A stretch of 64,000 nt of DNA, from positions 113,505,143-113,569,142 of the forward strand of contig NC_132910.1 in NCBI RefSeq assembly GCF_047675955.1, in the 5' to 3' direction. This DNA comes from Chlorocebus sabaeus. Lineage: Eukaryota; Chordata; Mammalia; Primates; Cercopithecidae. Numbering within the stretch: the first letter of the stretch is position 1; each line of letters starts with the position of its first letter. Shown one piece after another: positions 58,331-64,000 of this stretch. A program made the translations under genes and the position numbers. A model generated the notes under the pieces. The model did no database searches and had not been told where the DNA came from. It saw only the letters and a program-made list of their open reading frames with translations.

Positions 58331-61300
58331 GAAGGGCCTTTCCTAGTTTTCCTTTCACCCCCACCCCATCCCTGCTCCCTTTGATCCTTTCCCATATGAA
58401 CCTTTGTCTCAAGTTTTGCTTTTGGAGGAAACATAGATGTTAAAGTTATCTCACTAAGATTTCAATATAATTTGGGAAAGTATATTCACAGGCACAAGCA
58501 TTAAGCACAGATAATTTCCAAGCATTCATATTTAAAATGTGTCCTTTCTATCATTTAAATGACTTTTTGTAGTGTCCACACCAGTAGTAACAAAAATAAT
58601 AAAATTGTAAAAATACATGAAGAATTTTAATTCAAATGATGTTGAAACACAGCTTTGAGGTATTATAAGAGATGAAGGCATTGCTTTAATGCATATATCA
58701 TCTGCATTACCAAGAAATTTTGAACTAAGATTGTCTATATATGCCAGTAAAGTAAGTAGACCAGACTTTTGAATGAGGAAAATGCAAATCAGACCAATGC
58801 TCACCTGCTATCCTAGTCAATGTTGGTTAGGTTTTTGCAGTGAGCCCTATCTTATAATGCTCTAATATTATTAAACTTCATTTTTATATCCTTTTATAAA
58901 TGCCCCTAAGCTTTGCAAGATAGATGAGACAATGTCCATTAGCAGAAACACATATTTTTAGTTACATGATTAAATACATTCACACACTAGAGATAAAGGT
59001 GCAAAATTTTTTGTGCATTGTCTCTTGACATCTGTATCTCTCTTAAATGGTGTCAGGTAGACCTTCTTTCTCTGTCACAACTCCTCTTCCTCCCAGTCTC
59101 CCTCCAAGCTGTTTCCCTAGATCTTGTATCCCACTGTTCTGCAACACTGAAGACTATCTCATTGTTCTGCCCTCAGCTACTGGTCTAGGCTTTCAATATA
59201 AAGACTGCATCAGTTTTCCCTTGGATGAAGACTGGTGGTGTGACCAATCAGAGGGTCTGCACATAGAAGGAGTGAAAAAGAAAAATAGCTTGCTTTGTTC
59301 AGCTTTGGAATGACAGATAGGAAATACAGAGATGCATTGGTTAGTATATTTTCTATCTTGTTGCAAAACTCTTTTTATTGTTCTAGCCTGTAATGACTCT
59401 TGTACTGGAGTATGAATGAATAAATACCCAACACATGGAAGAGTAAGGGGAGAAAGAAAATATGTCCCTACATAATTGCCTCCAAGTGGAACCCTTTGGA
59501 TGTTCACGAAAAAGCATTAATTTCCTTAGAGAATACAGAGGCCCTGGAGATAACCCTCTATTTGTCTAGATTGCCTTTAGAGGGCACAACTGCTCATTTT
59601 AGGTTAATAAGATATTGGGTGCATCTCCTAGTGCCCTCAGTTAGGGATTGACATTTGCTCCTTCATTTCACAATTCAAAATTTACCTCTACCCTCAATAC
59701 CATTTTCCATGCTTTCCACAAGTTTCCATGCTTGACTTCTGGACATAATCACCTAGTGTTTCAGTGTCAGATGATGAGAACTCAAATTGAGTTCTGAGAA
59801 AGGTGGCTCATTTTTGTACAAGCAGAAGGTCTCTTGCCACTACTGAAGGTTTGAGAGCACCAGGTTCCTGCCCCTAAGCAGTTCACTCACCCTGTTATTT
59901 ACTATTTATATTTCACACATACATTTCTAGAAGGGAAGGCTAGCTTTCTTTGATTTCCCTGCTTGAGCACGATGGGATAATCTAGTAATGACTGCGCCCT
60001 GAAGATGGAAGCTCCAATGTCAGCCAGATATCCCAGAGTGAAGTCACTGGGAACTTGGCATCATCTGAAAAAATAACGCATAAGATATTTATTTAAATAT
60101 ATTTGAATCTAATTCTCCAAATATATTTATCTTTGTAAAATTGGTGGGACAGGGCCAATGTGTAAGAAATCTTTTAGAGGATTTTGTCCAATATGTATGT
60201 CCTCAAGAAGAAAGAGAAGAGGAGAGGAGACATGGAGGAAGCGATCTCATTTACTATCATGCAGGCAGTTACAGCCTGAAGCGCGTGCAGAGATTAATGA
60301 GAGATGGCTTTCACTTAGGGATACATGAGAGATTCAGAACTCAGAGACAGCAAGTAAGCAGAGATGGGGAGCCAGTCACAGTATGGAAAATGGAAGGGAG
60401 TATAGGCTGAAAGTCTCTAAAGGATTAATTGCCCCTTTGCCCCACTCGCCGTACAAAACTGAGAGCATTCAGGTAGCCGATCTCACCTACTCCTATTCCA
60501 TGGCCAGGAGTCAGTTTGGGGTTATAGAATCTATGATGTTGAAATACAGAGACTCAAAGCTTTGAGTCACCAGAAGTGAAGAAGATAAATGTGAGACAGA
60601 GTTTAAAATGTGCATTAATTAGTAATCTTTATAAAGAAAGTATAGCCAAATCTTAAGCCCCTTGTTACTACACTGACCAGAAAACATCTAAAACAAACAT
60701 ATTGAGAAACCAGCTTGTCTCTAGTTTAATCAATAGACTCTAAATTAAAACAAAACAAAACAAAAACCAAAAGTCCAGAAAGAGGGCAAAGGAATTGTGG
60801 GGGTTATTTTTCATTGTTGTTGTTTTTAATTAGGGGGATTGTCGTCAACAACCTGATTATCTTTCCTTAATTTTGAGTGTACAGATTGAGCAATATCCCT
60901 GTTTGTTGCTTGAGAGACACAATGTACTATTAATCATCTCCACTATCTCCATAAGTCTCTGTAGGTCAAATCCTTTTGGCTGCCACTTTGACCTTTCCAC
61001 TCATTGCAATTATTGCCTCCACTGTTAAATGCTGAAACCTGGCTTCTATCTGGGAAAGGGATGGGAGTGAGGCTTCAACCAACTTCCTTGCTTTTGTAGC
61101 CCAGGCTTTCAATGGCATTTTCTTCTGTCAGCTTGTCCCGGAGAGCAGAGCCACCATTGAACTTAATGATGCTGGTGCGCCTCTCAGAGCTAATGCATCA
61201 GCACTTTGAAAAATAATGAGTCCTTCAGGAGACATAGTGAAACATAGTTTTGGAGGGTTTTTCCAACCTTCCATAACATACTATTTTAACACATACGGAC

Positions 61301-62376
61301 CAACATACACATCTCAATTATCTTCTTCCACAGTCTGTAACGTTAAATCAGGCATTTTTATCTTACTTAGTCTGAACCATGATTTTTCCATGTGTCTCTG
61401 GGATAGCCCAACAGTGTGGTTGAATAGTTTCCCAGGGTGCTTTCTGGGGGTGTTAAATCCTGTATCTGGAGGGCGTCCTTTCATGTCAATAAACTACCTT
61501 TTATCCCAAATCAAGTTAAATTTCTCTTTGTCTACTTTTTTAAGACTGTAGTCCCTTTTCTCCTTCTGCAGATCCAGTACATCCCCAGATGAGTGACATT
61601 GTGACTTAGCCCATTTATTGGTTGTGTGTGGGCAGACGTTGAGGGAGTGCATGTTATATTACAGATGAGAGACATCTGCATCATCTGAAGGTAGTAGCAG
61701 AGCTCCAGTCATTAGCATAGAGAAGTGGGCTACTTCTGCAGGCTTACAGGGTTCAGGGAAGTGTGTGGGTTCAATAATTTGATGCATCAACAGCTGCATC
61801 AGTTCCCCATTCTTTCACAGGCAATGCCCTGACTTTTACATAGCAAGCTTATCTTGATTGAGAGCTTAACCTCTGTTGGAGCTTTTCCTACTTTTCTGCT
61901 ACAAAATGTGAGTGCCCCTTTATAGGCAAACAAGGAGGGCTTTAATGTTTATACTTGGCTTCTCACTGCCAATCATCTGCTTTTATTTACCTTTTAATCA
62001 TAGCATTGACTGAACAGAGAAAACCACTGAATTCTGTTGCCTTTACAGTTACTATTTCCTTCATAATTGTATACCCTGCACACAAACGTTACAGCGTATC
62101 CAGAGTCCAATTGTTCCACAATTGGATGTTTATTCAGAATACCTGATCAGCCACAATGCTAAGGAAGGCACAAATAGGCACTCCCCTTCTCTTACCCTGG
62201 GTCACTCCAATCTATCCTTTAAATCTCCCCCAAAATGCCCATTCCTCAAGGAAGTATGTAAGCTGTCATTCACTTATTTTCCTCCCACAGAATTACATGT
62301 ATCCTCTACCATAGAGCCAAATGTGTTACGTTGAAGTTGCCTGGATATTCATCTTTATCTGATCCTCTGATAGAAG
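58331..62376. other. Long unrecognised interval
   Basis: About 4 kb without a supported gene. The stretch 60950-62340 has more balanced base composition and many unbroken pyrimidine-rich segments. It could be an ancient transposon or retroviral remnant, but I cannot name it. Frames of 88-111 codons (59047-59313 plus, 59193-59507 minus, 60141-60410 plus, 61216-61551 plus) have no motif that I know. An (AAAAC)n-like run lies at about 60746-60765. Confidence 0.4.
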
Positions 62377-62478
62377 CAACTTGAGGTTAAGCACCATGTC
62401 TTTCTTGCTCATTGTTTGTTATAATTCTAGCATGAAGCATGGCACCAGCAACCTCAGAGATAATCAATGAAAGTCTGT
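62377..62478 (+). mobile_element. L2 3' end relic
   Basis: caacttgaggttaagcacca, tgtctttcttgctcattgtt, gcatgaagcatggcaccagc and gataatcaatgaaagtctg follow the terminal L2 blocks. Confidence 0.65.
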
Positions 62479-64000
62479 TTTTTTTAAAAAAAAGTCAGTA
62501 CAGTTTAGTACTGTAGTTTTCTATTATTTAGATGTCCTTGATTCACTTAATAAAATAATTCATTAGATTTGATGACAAAATCTCTTTATGTACTGGTATT
62601 GTACATATATCCTCTAAAGCTGCTTTTTTAGAGTCAGCTATATATATCATATAAATGTCATCTGTCATCATATTTATTAAATTTGCAGAACCCTAATTAA
62701 TTTTTATTTAGAATCTGCCAGCATTGTCACCATTGTTTAAAAACGTACTGCTTCTTGTATTATCTAAAATGGCACTGTGATGAACTGGCGGTCTTACTAA
62801 TTTTCTCCAACTGTCCAATGAGTCATATAGCATTTCCTGTCAAAATCTTTCATCTCGTTTTTACCAGCTAAATGCTCAAACTATTGACATCATTTATAGA
62901 AATGGAAAGATGTTTAAAGTGAGTTGAAAACTGGTAAAAGCTAGTCCATTTTATAAGTTACAGTTATTTAGGATAAAATCTCCACAGATAATCTCAATAA
63001 GGACAATTTTATTCTCTTATTTAATACAGTTACACACTATTTCTCTATGTATATATACATGTATGTGTGTGTATATGTGTATTTTATTTATATATATGAT
63101 ATATACACACACATATATTTATATGTCTGTCTATACACACAGGGGCTCAATCACATAGAATAAAAATAATATTTTCTGTCTTTAATAGACACTCTGAAAA
63201 CTCTTTAAACTGCTTTCTGATATGCCTCTTTATGAAACACTGAATCTATCTTACGTTGTGTGGTGAGAATGTCTATTTTGGCATTGCTTAGTGCAACTAA
63301 CACCTATAAAAATTGATGCCTACCCTTCTTCAATTTACCTTAGGTCAACTCACCCTATAACAGCTGGCTTCTGGAATTTTTTTTTTTCTTTTTTTCTCTA
63401 CGTAAGTCCTGTGGAGAATTTCAAAGTTTATCATATCTAAAATATAACCATAACTGTTTTCCAGGAGACCATGGTTACATCACATACAGATTATGATTTA
63501 GATTTGCTGGTAATGAAACTGTTCAGGAAAATGGAACTAGATACAATGTCAAAAGCAGATCTACATGTGTTAGATACGCACAAGTAAAATCCTAATTTAC
63601 ACTGCAGATCATCGATTTGTTCTAGCAGTAGAAGCCACATCATCAACGTGCTTTGCTATTGTCCTGAAGGATATGTTGACCTATTTAATTTTCTGTTCTG
63701 CCAGTTAAAGCCACCTTTGGCGAATATTTAACAAAATCTTCAATTAGGATTTATATGATTAAGCTTTTCTCCATAAAATGCAACTACACAATATAGTTTA
63801 GTTTACTGTAGTTTGACTGCTCTTCAGGTTTAACATTGACCTACTTCTAAGTCCAAGACAAAATTATCCTCCTCTTATAGGTTTTTCTGTGTGCAATTTA
63901 AGATAATATGGTTATTCAGCAAAACGACTATCTGAAAGAGCTGTGAAAATGAAATTGTGTTATTTGAAATTGTTCTCAAAGGTCAAGAATAATATTTTCA
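62479..64000. other. AT-rich interval to window end
   Basis: No gene. It includes TA/TG-rich sequence at 63045-63120 with a perfect inverted repeat (next entry). Confidence 0.5.
63062..63115. repeat. Inverted repeat in TG/TA tract
   Basis: tatgtgtgtgtatat (63062-63076) and atatacacacacata (63101-63115) are perfect 15-bp reverse complements, 24 bases apart. Able to form a hairpin or cruciform; probably a by-product of microsatellite evolution. Confidence 0.85.

Noticed and set aside
61216..61551. 111-codon plus-strand frame
   Set aside because: No motif or conserved family; kept only as part of an unrecognised block.
1..64000. Host exons, tRNA, rRNA, snRNA genes or CRISPR arrays
   Set aside because: None could be supported: no clear splice-coherent frames, no cloverleaf with intact A and B boxes outside Alu, and no spaced repeat arrays. 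Small exons of unrecognised genes cannot be excluded by eye.

Overview
This window is AT-rich primate DNA, almost certainly human or a close relative. It is intergenic or deep intronic. The evidence is the repeat content: 13 Alu elements on both strands, several L1 fragments, MIR, L2 and MER5 relics, a MADE1 (Hsmar1-derived) miniature element, HERV9-type LTR12 repeats, and MLT1, MLT2 and HERV-L sequence. LTR12 and Alu restrict it to catarrhine primates. I see no host protein-coding exon, tRNA, rRNA or snRNA that I can support. All long reading frames are short (200 codons or fewer) and are either inside repeats or featureless.

Layout. 1-15 kb: an L1 3' end at the left edge, an Alu, an L1 split by a retroviral LTR (4.8-6.4 kb), an L2 relic, then two old L1 elements lying head to tail (8.0-12.7 kb), then AT-rich sequence. 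15-27 kb: two minus-strand Alus, one of them inside an ERV-type LTR, an MLT1 LTR cut by an Alu, a long ancient repeat with an internal 0.3-kb tandem duplication (19.6-21.3 kb), and an MLT2 LTR. 27-31.3 kb: two LTR12 repeats in divergent orientation, flanking about 2.2 kb that carries a MADE1/mir-548-type hairpin; the right-hand LTR12 holds the only strongly GC-rich stretch of the window. 32-42 kb: Alus, a MIR, L2 relics and an old L1 with a nested Alu. 42.5-46.3 kb: a 5'-truncated HERV-L provirus with broken reverse transcriptase, RNase H, integrase and dUTPase regions, followed by its MLT2-type 3' LTR. 47-58.5 kb: Alus, MIR, a MER5A, L2, and a striking composite duplication (51.4-54.0 kb) in which one segment is copied directly and its neighbour is copied inverted, directly abutting. 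58.5-64 kb: mostly unrecognised AT-rich sequence with an L2 tail.

Nothing here works as an operon or pathway. The functional candidates are regulatory or RNA-level: the two LTR12 promoters pointing away from each other, and the near-perfect MADE1 hairpin of the kind that produced the mir-548 family. The best structural puzzle is the 51.4-54.0 kb composite duplication, and the best-preserved retroviral fragment is the HERV-L dUTPase, interrupted by one visible stop codon. Family names are from recognition by eye; boundaries are approximate to about 5-20 bases unless a target-site duplication fixes them.
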